Part shown: piece by piece, positions 34,002-41,296 of the stretch
Numbering within the stretch: position 1 is the stretch's first letter
How the letters are laid out: each line of letters opens with the position of its first letter
Assembly: GCA_964408805.1 (NCBI GenBank)
Contig: CAYPAV010000029.1
Location: 1 to 41,682 of the forward strand
Source: CAYPAV01 sp964408805
GTDB taxonomy: Bacteria; Pseudomonadota; Alphaproteobacteria; UBA8366
DNA length: 41,682 bases
Reading direction: 5' to 3'
Position numbers and translations under genes: made by a program
The notes under the pieces: generated by a model
Database searches by the model: none
The model's input: the letters and a program-made list of their open reading frames with translations, nothing else
Told to the model about the DNA's origin: nothing

Positions 34002-35249
34002 CTATCCGCAGAGCGCCAGCGCCGTATGGGCGATCACCTTGGCGGTTATCATCAGTTCCTTGACCTCGACGCGCTCGTCGGGCGCCGGCCATTCCGGGTA
34101 GAGGCGGATGTCGCCGGGCCCGTACTGCACCGTCGGGATGCCGGCCTCGGCGAGGATGTTGCCGTCGCCGAAATTGCCGATCCTCTCGCCGCTGCCCAAG
34201 ACCGCCGGCTTGCCCGACGCCAGCGCCTGTCCGGCCGCGACGGCCTCGACCAATGGGTGATCGTCGGCGATCTCCGTCGGATCCATCAGGAACGGATCTT
34301 CGGGTCCGCCCGCGGGGATGACGATTTCGCAATCGAGGTTCGGCAGGTCGTTGATACCGTCGATGACGCGTTGCACGTCGGCGCGGACCGACTGCAGCGT
34401 CATGCCGGGAACGGTGCGGACCTGAAACATCAGATCGCAGCCTCGCCCGTAATGGTCCTTGGTCATGGCGTCGTAGCGGATCATCGGGAAATCGGCCAGT
34501 TCGGGATGCGGCTCGTGGGTCAGCCAGTTATTGGGGAGCTTGTTGGTCAGGCTCGGTCCAAAGCGGCGGATCAATTCGGCCTGCTGCTCGATCGGGTTGA
34601 AGTAGCCGGCATAAGCCTCCTCGGAGAAGCGGAAGAAGAGGCCGGGCGCTTGCGTGGTGATCTTGACCCGAACCGAGCCGGTGATGACCGTCCCGATCGT
34701 ATTCGCGGCATGCTCGATGTTGATGCAGTAATCCGCCCCGACGCCGTTTTTCAGCAGCGTCCGCGTGCCGATCCCGCCCAGCTTGTGCGCGGCCACGGGA
34801 CAGATAACGACATCGCCCTTCAGGGAGACACCGGCCTCGATCAGCCCGGTGATGCCGGCGATCGCGGCGGCGAGTCCGCCCTTGTCGTCCTGGGCCCCCA
34901 ATCCCCAGAGCCAGCCGTCGGCGAGCCGGCCCCGATAGGGATCGACACTCCAGCCGGACATGATGACGGTGGTGTCCATATGGCCGTTCAGCATCAGGCT
35001 GGCACCGCCGCCCGTGCCCTTGAGCCGAGCGACGGGTTGGCGCGTGACGACACCGTCCTCGGTCGGATGGACGACGTCCATCATCTCGACCTCGAGGCCG
35101 AGACCGCCCAGATGAGCCGCCAGGAAATCGGCGACGTCGTGCTCCTCGAAATGAAAGCTCGGGATTCGGATGATGTCGCGGGCCAGAGCCACCAGCCGTT
35201 CCTCCGAAATCGCGGCGAACACATCGCGCGACAAATCAGCTTCCGCCAT
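34002..35249 (-). CDS. M20 family metallohydrolase with altered catalytic Glu site
   Basis: A 415-residue protein of the M20/ArgE/DapE/ACY1 group. The first metal motif is GHMDTT (His90, Asp92) and the bridging Asp is Asp121 in GLGAQDDKGG. Where active M20 enzymes have DEExGGxGT (catalytic and metal-binding Glu pair) this protein reads AHKLGGIGT (154-162): both Glu are replaced, by His155 and Lys156. The dimerisation domain (about 185-305) and final metal His region (EVKELMITAKVIAHTAL) are present. It may use different chemistry or be a binding protein. GGAG before ATG 35249 is preferred to ATG 35270. A LysR gene lies upstream on the same strand. Confidence 0.8.
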   Translation of the reverse strand: MAEADLSRDVFAAISEERLVALARDIIRIPSFHFEEHDVADFLAAHLGGLGLEVEMMDVVHPTEDGVVTRQPVARLKGTGGGASLMLNGHMDTTVIMSGWSVDPYRGRLADGWLWGLGAQDDKGGLAAAIAGITGLIEAGVSLKGDVVICPVAAHKLGGIGTRTLLKNGVGADYCINIEHAANTIGTVITGSVRVKITTQAPGLFFRFSEEAYAGYFNPIEQQAELIRRFGPSLTNKLPNNWLTHEPHPELADFPMIRYDAMTKDHYGRGCDLMFQVRTVPGMTLQSVRADVQRVIDGINDLPNLDCEIVIPAGGPEDPFLMDPTEIADDHPLVEAVAAGQALASGKPAVLGSGERIGNFGDGNILAEAGIPTVQYGPGDIRLYPEWPAPDERVEVKELMITAKVIAHTALALCG

Positions 35250-35329
35250 TCGAGTTTCTCCCCGGAACATTTTGAACCGCTAAGGGAGTTAAGGCGCGAG
35301 GTCCGAATTCGAAGCCCGAGAACGCGGCC

Positions 35330-36238
35330 TCAAAGAGCGGCCAGCCGGTTCGCGTCGGTGCGAAGGCGCTGGGCCGCGAAGTCGATGAAGGCGCGGGTCT
35401 TGGCGGCACCGAGGCGGCCTTCCGCATGCACGAGATGGATCGGGATCTCGCGGTCCTCGAAGGTGCGGAGGATCTCGACCAGCCGGCCGTCCGCCAACTC
35501 GTCCGCCACCTGGTAGGAAAGCGCGCGGGCGAGGCCCCAACCGGCGATGGCGGATTCGACCGAAGACGCCACGTTGTTGGTGGTCAATCGAGGGACAAGG
35601 CGAACGACCCGGGTCTTCCCGCCGGCGACGAAGGACCAGCGGGGGGAGTCCTGCAGGGGATGCGCCTGGACGATCCGGTATCGGGCGAGGTCTCGGGGCG
35701 TCTCCGGCCGTCCCTTGGCCGCGAGATAGCTCGGGGCCGCGACCGTCACATGCCGCACGAAGCCGACCCGCCGCGCCGTGAGCGAGGAGTCGGGCAGATC
35801 CCCGATCCGGAGCGCCACGTCGAGCCCTTCATCGATGATCTCGACCACGCGATCGACGAATAGCGTGGTGGCGGAGACCGCGGCGTGGCTGTCGAGGAAG
35901 TCACGCAGGATCGGCAACACATAACGATGGCCGAACATAACCGGCGCGGTGATGCGGAGCACGCCTTGCGGCGATTGGTGGGCGCCGGCGGCCGAGGCCT
36001 CGATCGCCTCCAGATCCTGCAGCACGCGGGCGGCATCGGCGAGAAGACGCGTTCCGGCGTCGGTCAGGGCGACCTTTCGCGTCGTGCGCGTGAAAAGACG
36101 GGCGCCGATCCGCGATTCGAGCGCCGTCACCAAACGCGTGACGACCGGCGGCGACAGGTTGAGACGCCGCGCCGCCTTGTTGAAGGCGCCTTCCTCGGCC
36201 ACGGCAACGAAGGTGGAGAGTTCCCGGAAGCGATCCAT
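35330..36238 (-). CDS. LysR family transcriptional regulator
   Basis: A 302-residue LysR regulator. The N-terminal winged helix is MDRFRELSTFVAVAEEGAFNKAARRLNLSPPVVTRLVTALES; the effector domain starts near QSPQGVLRITAPVMFGHRYVLP, a wording common in the AaeR/DmlR-like branch. It binds DNA as a tetramer with a small co-inducer. It is divergent from the PNPOx-like gene across 112 AT-rich bases and upstream of the M20 hydrolase on its own strand, so either or both could be targets. Confidence 0.92.
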   Translation of the reverse strand: MDRFRELSTFVAVAEEGAFNKAARRLNLSPPVVTRLVTALESRIGARLFTRTTRKVALTDAGTRLLADAARVLQDLEAIEASAAGAHQSPQGVLRITAPVMFGHRYVLPILRDFLDSHAAVSATTLFVDRVVEIIDEGLDVALRIGDLPDSSLTARRVGFVRHVTVAAPSYLAAKGRPETPRDLARYRIVQAHPLQDSPRWSFVAGGKTRVVRLVPRLTTNNVASSVESAIAGWGLARALSYQVADELADGRLVEILRTFEDREIPIHLVHAEGRLGAAKTRAFIDFAAQRLRTDANRLAAL

Positions 36239-36350
36239 TATTTCATATTTCGTAATAGTATTTTGATATATTAATCTATTCTAAAAAATACAGAAAGTGT
36301 CATTCTCTCCTCGAGCCGGCCGGACCGGCCAACTGCATGAGGAGGATCAC
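36239..36350. promoter_or_regulatory. AT-rich divergent promoter region
   Basis: The block 36241-36295 is far more AT-rich than its surroundings (ATTTCATATTTCGTAATAG, then TGATATATTAATC). This is what one expects of the shared promoter and operator of a LysR gene and its divergent target. No single T-N11-A site can be chosen with confidence. Confidence 0.45.
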
Positions 36351-36977
36351 ATGGCGCGCGGGTTCGCTGAAATCGCCTTCACCCCGACCGTTCGAGAGAT
36401 TCAGGAGAAACAGGGATCGGCCCGGTCCTATGCCAAATTCCTGGCGCCCGAGGCCGAGCGCGGCGACCACCTGACCGAGCGCGAGATCGCCTTCGTGGCG
36501 GCGCGTGACGGGTTTTACCAGGCAACGGTTTCCGAGACGGGGTGGCCCTACGTCCAGTATCGCGGTGGCCCCACGGGATTCCTCAAGGTGCTCGACGATA
36601 AGACCGTTGCCTATGCCGATTTCCGCGGCAATCGCCAGTATCTCAGCGCCGGAAACCTCTCGGCCGACGATCGGATTTCGCTGATCCTGATGGACTATCC
36701 GAACCGGCAGCGTCTCAAGATCTGGGGCCGCGCGAAGCTGGTCGAAATCGGCGACGACCCGGCACTCGTGGCAAATCTCCACGACGATGCCTACCGGGCA
36801 ACGCCGGAGCGCGCGGTGGTGATCACCATCGAGGCCTTCGACTGGAACTGCCCCCAGCACATCCCAAGGCGCTTCACCCTCGACGAATTGGAGGCCACAA
36901 TCGCCCCCATCCGGTCGGAACTCGAGACCCTTCGTTCAGAGAATGCCCGGCTCGAAGCGGCACTGGCGAGCGACTGA
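36351..36977 (+). CDS. pyridoxamine 5'-phosphate oxidase family (flavin-binding) protein
   Basis: A 208-residue split-barrel flavoprotein. Core: REIAFVAARDGFYQATVSETGWPYVQYRGGPTG, then VAYADFRGNRQYLSAGNL, LILMDYPNRQRLKIWGRAKL and the strand VITIEAFDWNCPQHIPRRF. A C-terminal coiled segment (IRSELETLRSENARLEAAL) follows. These PPOX-class proteins bind FMN or F420 and reduce or sequester small molecules; a true vitamin B6 role is not implied. AGGAGG at 36339-36344 gives a strong start at 36351. It is probably regulated by the divergent LysR. Confidence 0.85.
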   Translation: MARGFAEIAFTPTVREIQEKQGSARSYAKFLAPEAERGDHLTEREIAFVAARDGFYQATVSETGWPYVQYRGGPTGFLKVLDDKTVAYADFRGNRQYLSAGNLSADDRISLILMDYPNRQRLKIWGRAKLVEIGDDPALVANLHDDAYRATPERAVVITIEAFDWNCPQHIPRRFTLDELEATIAPIRSELETLRSENARLEAALASD

Positions 36978-37050
36978 CACGCGTCGGCTGGATCGGGCGG
37001 TCGCTATCTGGAGGTCGGGGTCGCCCTGGCGCGCCCGCTGGCGATTGCGC

Positions 37051-37875
37051 TCAATTCGGCCGTTCGCCGGCGATCGTCACGCGGTGCATCAGGCGGCGAT
37101 AGCCGTTGTAATCATTGACCGGGAGGTGTTGCGACGCGCGGTTGTCCCAGAACGCGATGGTGCCGGGCGCCCAGCGGAGACGACAGGTGAATTCGGGCCG
37201 GATCTGATGCCGGAACAGAAAGTCCAGGATCGGCCTGCTTTCCGCCTCTGTCATATCCTTGAACCGCGTCGTGTGCCCGAAATTGACAAATAGGATCTTG
37301 TCACCGGTCGCGGGATGGGTCCGCACGACGGGATGCTCGGCGGTGGTCGCCAGCCCGCTGTCGTCCTTCGGGTTTTCGCGCCGCCGGTCCGCGCGCGTGG
37401 TGGTGGATTCCCGGTTCTCGGCGCTGTTGACGCCGACCAGCCCCTCCAGCATCGCCTTCATGCCGTCGGAGAGCGCATCGTAGGCCGCGTACATGTTCGA
37501 CCACAGCGTATCGCCGCCCTCGGGCGGCAACTCGCGCGCGACCAGGATGGCGGCCTTCGGTGGTTTTTCGAGATAGGCCGTATCGGAATGCCAGATGCCG
37601 CCGAAATTGACCGTCTCGTGTTCCAGTTTCAGGACCGGCACGATTTCGGGATAATCCTCGAGGCCCTTGACCAGGGGGTAGGTGAGAATGTCGCCGAAGC
37701 GCCGGGCAAAGCTCAAATGCTGTTCGGGCGTGATGTCCTGTTCGCGAAAGGCCAGGATCAGATGCTCGTGGAGCGCCGTTTCGATGTCGTTGATCGTGCG
37801 GTCGTCGAGCGGCGCCGACAGGTCGATCCCCTCGACCTCGGCCCCCAGCGAACCCGCCATCGGTTCAATGCGCAT
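37051..37875 (-). CDS. TauD/TfdA family 2-oxoglutarate-dependent dioxygenase
   Basis: A 274-residue Fe(II)/2-oxoglutarate oxygenase. The HxD pair is His96 and Asp98 (WHSDTAYL), the distal His is His264 (RRLMHRVTIAG) and the following basic residues bind 2-oxoglutarate. The early segment AEVEGIDLSAPLD and HEHLILAFREQDITPEQHL are typical of TauD. These enzymes release sulfite from taurine or oxidise other small acids; the substrate is open, and no taurine transport genes are near. A strong AGGAGGT precedes ATG 37875. A TTGA-N6-TCAA site lies 85-98 bases upstream. Confidence 0.9.
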   Translation of the reverse strand: MRIEPMAGSLGAEVEGIDLSAPLDDRTINDIETALHEHLILAFREQDITPEQHLSFARRFGDILTYPLVKGLEDYPEIVPVLKLEHETVNFGGIWHSDTAYLEKPPKAAILVARELPPEGGDTLWSNMYAAYDALSDGMKAMLEGLVGVNSAENRESTTTRADRRRENPKDDSGLATTAEHPVVRTHPATGDKILFVNFGHTTRFKDMTEAESRPILDFLFRHQIRPEFTCRLRWAPGTIAFWDNRASQHLPVNDYNGYRRLMHRVTIAGERPN

Positions 37876-37959
37876 AGTTTCGCACCTCCTCGCCCTTACC
37901 CATTCATATGAGACATTCTCCCGCAGCTTGTGATGATAGCGGCGCCGCGGCGAGCCGCA

Positions 37960-37973
37960 TTGAGACAGATCAA
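37960..37973. promoter_or_regulatory. Fnr/FixK-type site upstream of the dioxygenase
   Basis: TTGAGACAGATCAA fits the TTGA-N6-TCAA pattern of Fnr, Anr and FixK regulators, with one deviation from the stricter TTGAT-N4-ATCAA. It lies in the 101-base gap between selD and the TauD-like gene, close to the selD stop. An overlapping GC palindrome, GCGGCGCCGC, is nearby (37939-37948). Confidence 0.45.
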
Positions 37974-37976
37974 GAC

Positions 37977-39032
37977 CTATCCGGCCTGATTTACGACAAC
38001 ACCCGGGGCGCCCTCCGCCATGGCACCGATCGCGGCGGCCTGGGCGAAACCCCGGTCCCGGAACATCTCCCCCACCCGATCCGCTTCGGCGAGATCGCAG
38101 GACACCAGCAATCCCCCGCTGGTCTGCGGGTCGAGGAGAAGGTTCTTTTGCCAGGCCGGCAGTTGGTCCGGCAGGGCAACTTCATGGCCAAAGCTCGCCC
38201 AGTTCCGCCCGGCAGCACCCGTATTGGTACCCGTCATCGCGAGCGCGCGGGCGCAAGGTAGGATGGGCACGCACGCCATATCGAGCTTCGCCGCCAGGCC
38301 CGATCCCCGGCAGATCTCCAGGAGATGGCCTAGCAGGCCGAACCCGGTAACATCGGTCATGGCGTGCACACCCGCGATTCGGCCGAGATCGCCGCCGATC
38401 GAGTTGAGCTGGGTCGTCGTCGCCACCATCTCGGCGTAGCCGTCGCCATCGAGCGCGTCGTTCTGCATCGCGGCGCTCAGGATTCCGACGCCGAGCGGCT
38501 TGCCGAGGATCAGGACGTCGCCGGCGCGGGCCTCGCAGTTCCGTTTCAAATTTTCGGGGTCGACCAGCCCGACGGCAACCAAGCCGTAGATCGGCTCCGG
38601 CGCGTCGATGGAGTGACCGCCGGCGATGGGTACGCCCGCCGCCGCGCAGGCCTCGGCCCCGCCGGCGAGGATGGCTTGGACGGTTTCGACCGGCAGCTTG
38701 TCGACCGGCATGCCGACGATCGCCAGCGCGAAAATCGGCCGGCCGCCGACTGCGTAGACATCGGAGAGCGCGTTGGTCGCGGCGATGCGGCCGAAATCAT
38801 GCGCATCGTCCACAATCGGCATGAAGAAATCCGTGGTGGCGACCACCGCCTGACGGTCGTTTATTTTGTAGACCGCCGCATCGTCGCCGGTTTCGGTGCC
38901 GACCAGCAATCCGGGGCAGGCGAATGGCGGCGGCAACTTGGACAGCAATTCGTCCAAGATCGCGGGCGCGATCTTGCAGCCGCAGCCCCCGCCATGGGAG
39001 AGACTGGTCAATCGGATGATCTCTTGGTTCAT
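37977..39032 (-). CDS. selD: selenophosphate synthetase (selenide, water dikinase)
   Basis: A 351-residue SelD, normal for the family. It makes selenophosphate from selenide and ATP, the selenium donor for Sec-tRNA and selenouridine. The N-terminal catalytic loop HGGGCGCK carries Cys17, Cys19 and Lys20 at the positions known from E. coli SelD (Cys17 and Lys20); many relatives have Sec at 17, this one Cys. AIRS-type ATP-binding features follow: TDFFMPIVDD, then FGRIAATNALSDVYAVGG and ITDVTGFGLLGHL-type DVTGFGLLGH. selA, selB and tRNA-Sec are not in the window. ATG 39032 has only a weak Shine-Dalgarno; a perfect Fnr-type palindrome lies 69 bases upstream. Confidence 0.96.
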   Translation of the reverse strand: MNQEIIRLTSLSHGGGCGCKIAPAILDELLSKLPPPFACPGLLVGTETGDDAAVYKINDRQAVVATTDFFMPIVDDAHDFGRIAATNALSDVYAVGGRPIFALAIVGMPVDKLPVETVQAILAGGAEACAAAGVPIAGGHSIDAPEPIYGLVAVGLVDPENLKRNCEARAGDVLILGKPLGVGILSAAMQNDALDGDGYAEMVATTTQLNSIGGDLGRIAGVHAMTDVTGFGLLGHLLEICRGSGLAAKLDMACVPILPCARALAMTGTNTGAAGRNWASFGHEVALPDQLPAWQKNLLLDPQTSGGLLVSCDLAEADRVGEMFRDRGFAQAAAIGAMAEGAPGVVVNQAG

Positions 39033-39100
39033 ATCCCGGCAGCCGAGTTATTGGGTCCCGAAAGGGTCGGATGAGTATAGGATCGGGCGACGCGCCGGCC

Positions 39101-39114
39101 TTGATCCTGATCAA
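39101..39114. promoter_or_regulatory. perfect Fnr/FixK box upstream of selD
   Basis: TTGAT-CCTG-ATCAA is a perfect match to the Fnr/FixK consensus. Its centre lies about 75 bases before the selD ATG. If it acts at the usual -41.5, transcription would start near 39066 with a short leader of about 33 bases. Confidence 0.7.
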
Positions 39115-39247
39115 ATCCGACACGGCTCGCCCGCTCGCGGAAATTTGAAGTCCGGTGCGATGTCGAGATTACGGCGCCTCGAGCCCAAGGTTTCCGCCGA
39201 TTGTAAGACTATCAACCGCAGTCCGGCATTCACCGGCGGGCCCGGCA

Positions 39248-39261
39248 TTGATCTGGATCAA
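39248..39261. promoter_or_regulatory. perfect Fnr/FixK box upstream of the DUF6969-like gene
   Basis: TTGAT-CTGG-ATCAA is a second perfect box, with its centre about 43 bases before ATG 39298. At -41.5 it would place the transcription start almost at the ATG, implying a leaderless mRNA, or the start codon is further in. Confidence 0.7.
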
Positions 39262-39297
39262 CGTGGGGCCGAGCGAGCCGCGCCAGCTTTCCGGATT

Positions 39298-39999
39298 ATG
39301 ACAGATCTTTCGACATCGTCGCGCGACGAACTCGAGGCCATGGCGGCGGCCGGCGAGGAGGTCGTCGAATGCATGCGGGTCCTCGCGAAGACCGGCGACA
39401 ACATCGTCGGCGAATTGCTCGCGACCGAGGAAACCTTTTACGAATGGGATCACTATCCGAAGGGCGACATTTTCGACCCCGCGAGCCAATCGCAATACTA
39501 TTACCACGCCCACCGGGCCGAGGAGCACGGCCATTTCCACACCTTCATGCGGCCGAAGGGGATGCCGGCCGAAGCGAAACCGGCAGCCCTGCCCGACTAC
39601 GAGGCGCCGGAGGACGAGGACGACGCGCTAAGCCATCTGATCGGGATTTCGATGGATTCGAAAGGCCTGCCGATCAAGCTGTTCGCCACCAACCGCTGGC
39701 TAACCGGCGAGATTTGGTATCCCGCCGACGATGTCTGCGCCATGCTCGACAATTTCGACATCGATCTCGCCCACCCGTCCTGGCCGGTCAATCGCTGGAT
39801 CGGCGCCATGCTGCGGCTGTTCCGCCCGCAGATCGTCGCCCTACTCCACGAGCGCGACGCCACGATGGCCGCGCGGGCGGAGACGGAGACCGGCGTCAAC
39901 GTCTACGAGGACCGCGAACACGAGATCGTCTCGATCACCGACATCTCGATCGACACTCAACGCCAGGTGATCGCCGCGGCGCTTGAGGGCGAGGGTTAG
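39298..39999 (+). CDS. DUF6969-like protein of unknown function
   Basis: A 233-residue soluble protein. Most distinctive is a long aromatic and His-rich block: EETFYEWDHYPKGD, then SQYYYHAHRAEEHGHFHTFM (three His-X-His-like pairs that could bind a metal). It continues with ISMDSKGLPIKLFATNRWLTGEIWYPADD and ends in a helix-rich part with YEDREHEIVSITDISI. This matches my memory of the DUF6969 family; the function is unknown. ATG 39298 has no Shine-Dalgarno, and ATG 39340 is an alternative. An in-frame open stretch continues upstream over selD but is not protein-like. A perfect Fnr-type box precedes it, so it may be induced under low oxygen. Confidence 0.7.
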   Translation: MTDLSTSSRDELEAMAAAGEEVVECMRVLAKTGDNIVGELLATEETFYEWDHYPKGDIFDPASQSQYYYHAHRAEEHGHFHTFMRPKGMPAEAKPAALPDYEAPEDEDDALSHLIGISMDSKGLPIKLFATNRWLTGEIWYPADDVCAMLDNFDIDLAHPSWPVNRWIGAMLRLFRPQIVALLHERDATMAARAETETGVNVYEDREHEIVSITDISIDTQRQVIAAALEGEG

Positions 40000-40019
40000 G
40001 TAAATACGAAAATTGAAAT

Positions 40020-40202
40020 TTGGCAGTGGGGGCGGTCCACGAGATCGAGGCGCTGATCCTGTGTCTCATTGCGGCTGTCCCGGTTTCGGCGGCGGCGATC
40101 ATCGGAGCGCTGGTAGACGTTCAGCACAGTGTGGACGATTTGAAGGCGACAATTTCGCCGGCTAAGGCGGCGAGCGACAGCGAGGGGCGCCATTACGGAT
40201 AA
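40020..40202 (+). CDS. possible small membrane peptide
   Basis: Sixty codons from TTG 40020 (or GTG 40026) with one hydrophobic stretch (EALILCLIAAVPVSAAAIIGAL) followed by a polar tail. No Shine-Dalgarno and no recognised family. It ends 15 bases before a well-supported small gene in the same direction. It could be real or chance. Confidence 0.28.
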   Translation: MAVGAVHEIEALILCLIAAVPVSAAAIIGALVDVQHSVDDLKATISPAKAASDSEGRHYG

Positions 40203-40217
40203 CGAAGGAGGCGCAAG

Positions 40218-40418
40218 ATGACACGATTCAAAGGGCGGAGAGACGGCCCCGGGGGCCGGAACGAGCACTACGATATTGGCAGCCGTAAGATCGTGCCGCT
40301 GCGAAAACTCGTCGAGGAGATAAAACGTCGCGAACATCCGGGTGCACAGATCAATGGACGGGAGCACGTGCGGGACAACCGGGACAGTTCGACGGCGAAT
40401 AACGTCATCCGGAAATAA
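40218..40418 (+). CDS. DUF3892-like small protein
   Basis: A 66-residue protein with the layout of DUF3892: a Gly-Arg rich start (DGPGGRNEHYDIG), the helix PLRKLVEEIKRREHPGA, and the C-terminal NGREHVRDNRDSSTANNV, close to the family's GREYVRxNPDxxxxDN ending. AAGGAGG at 40205-40211, 6 bases before ATG, is one of the best ribosome sites in the window. The function of the family is unknown. Confidence 0.7.
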   Translation: MTRFKGRRDGPGGRNEHYDIGSRKIVPLRKLVEEIKRREHPGAQINGREHVRDNRDSSTANNVIRK

Positions 40419-40644
40419 GCAATCGGGACCGATGCGGTCGTCGCTTTTGCCTGTTGATATCGACGGCAAGCTCAAAGTTCGGTGTGCAGCCGAAGTTTGG
40501 GAAAGGCGGTTCCTTGAATACGAACCCATCGCCCGCATCTGAGTGGATTCACGAGCTGGCCCTGCTTCGGTGGGGCTTTTCTTCATGGGCGGAAATCTGT
40601 CTCAGTTTTATAGCAGGAAAGGTCTTATACTTCTGCGATCAACG

Positions 40645-40959
40645 ATGACGGCATGTGAGAAAATGGCCGGAACCATAGAAGAAATTCAACCGCCCTTGAC
40701 CGACCGGACTTTGCTCTACGGCCGAAATGTTAGGGCGGTGAGTGTTGGCAGTATATTCTTAGTCCTCCTACCGTTCTGGAGTAAGGCTGTGGAAAAAGAG
40801 ATTACTATCCTTGGTCTGAAATTCTAAACCAACGACCCGGCGATGTGGCTCGTTCCTGGCGTGATCGCGCTCTACTACACAATTCGCTACGGAGTGAATG
40901 CAAAAATGGATCTTGAAAAGTTTGCCGAGACCAGCCACCCGAAGCCATATTCCGATTAG
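40645..40959 (+). pseudogene. two-helix membrane protein gene interrupted by TAA
   Basis: One frame runs from ATG 40645 through a first hydrophobic helix (VSVGSIFLVLLPFWSKAV) to TAA 40825-40827, then continues in the same frame with a second helix (AMWLVPGVIALYYTIRYGV) and a polar tail ending HPKPYSD at TAG 40957-40959. Without the TAA it would be a 104-residue two-helix protein. No family recognised. The local base composition is AT-richer than most of the window. The gap 40419-40644 before it holds nothing I can support. Confidence 0.5.
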
Positions 40960-41013
40960 CGCTTTTACTGTCGTTATTCAGAAACACCGGACCAACCGGG
41001 AAATGCTGCATAG

Positions 41014-41169
41014 ATGACTTTTAGGTCGACTGTCGGCGAACCGCTTCAGCCGTTGGATTTAGGAAATGGTTTCGGGATTTATCAAGATACCCTGCATGAC
41101 ACATTGACTTTATGGACGCCTGACGAAGTCCGCAATCAATCCAATGGTGCGCTTCTATCTGGAATTTAG
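41014..41169 (+). CDS. possible small hypothetical protein
   Basis: Fifty-one codons from ATG 41014, with protein-like wording (FGIYQDTLHDTLTLWTPDEVRNQS) but no Shine-Dalgarno, no family and AT-rich composition. It may be a remnant. The following 41170-41296 shows nothing. Confidence 0.2.
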   Translation: MTFRSTVGEPLQPLDLGNGFGIYQDTLHDTLTLWTPDEVRNQSNGALLSGI

Positions 41170-41296
41170 GGGAGCCCCGCGGAAATACAGGGGCGTTATA
41201 TCAATTTCGGCCCAAATACGACGAAAGGCCGGGAAACTGATATAATGCCAAGTTAAATCTGCGGCTCCGCCGACGTGTTGGCGTCTTGGTCTCCCC

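Noticed and set aside
38896..39297. N-terminal extension of the DUF6969-like protein
   Set aside because: It is antisense to selD, not protein-like, and spans both Fnr-type boxes.
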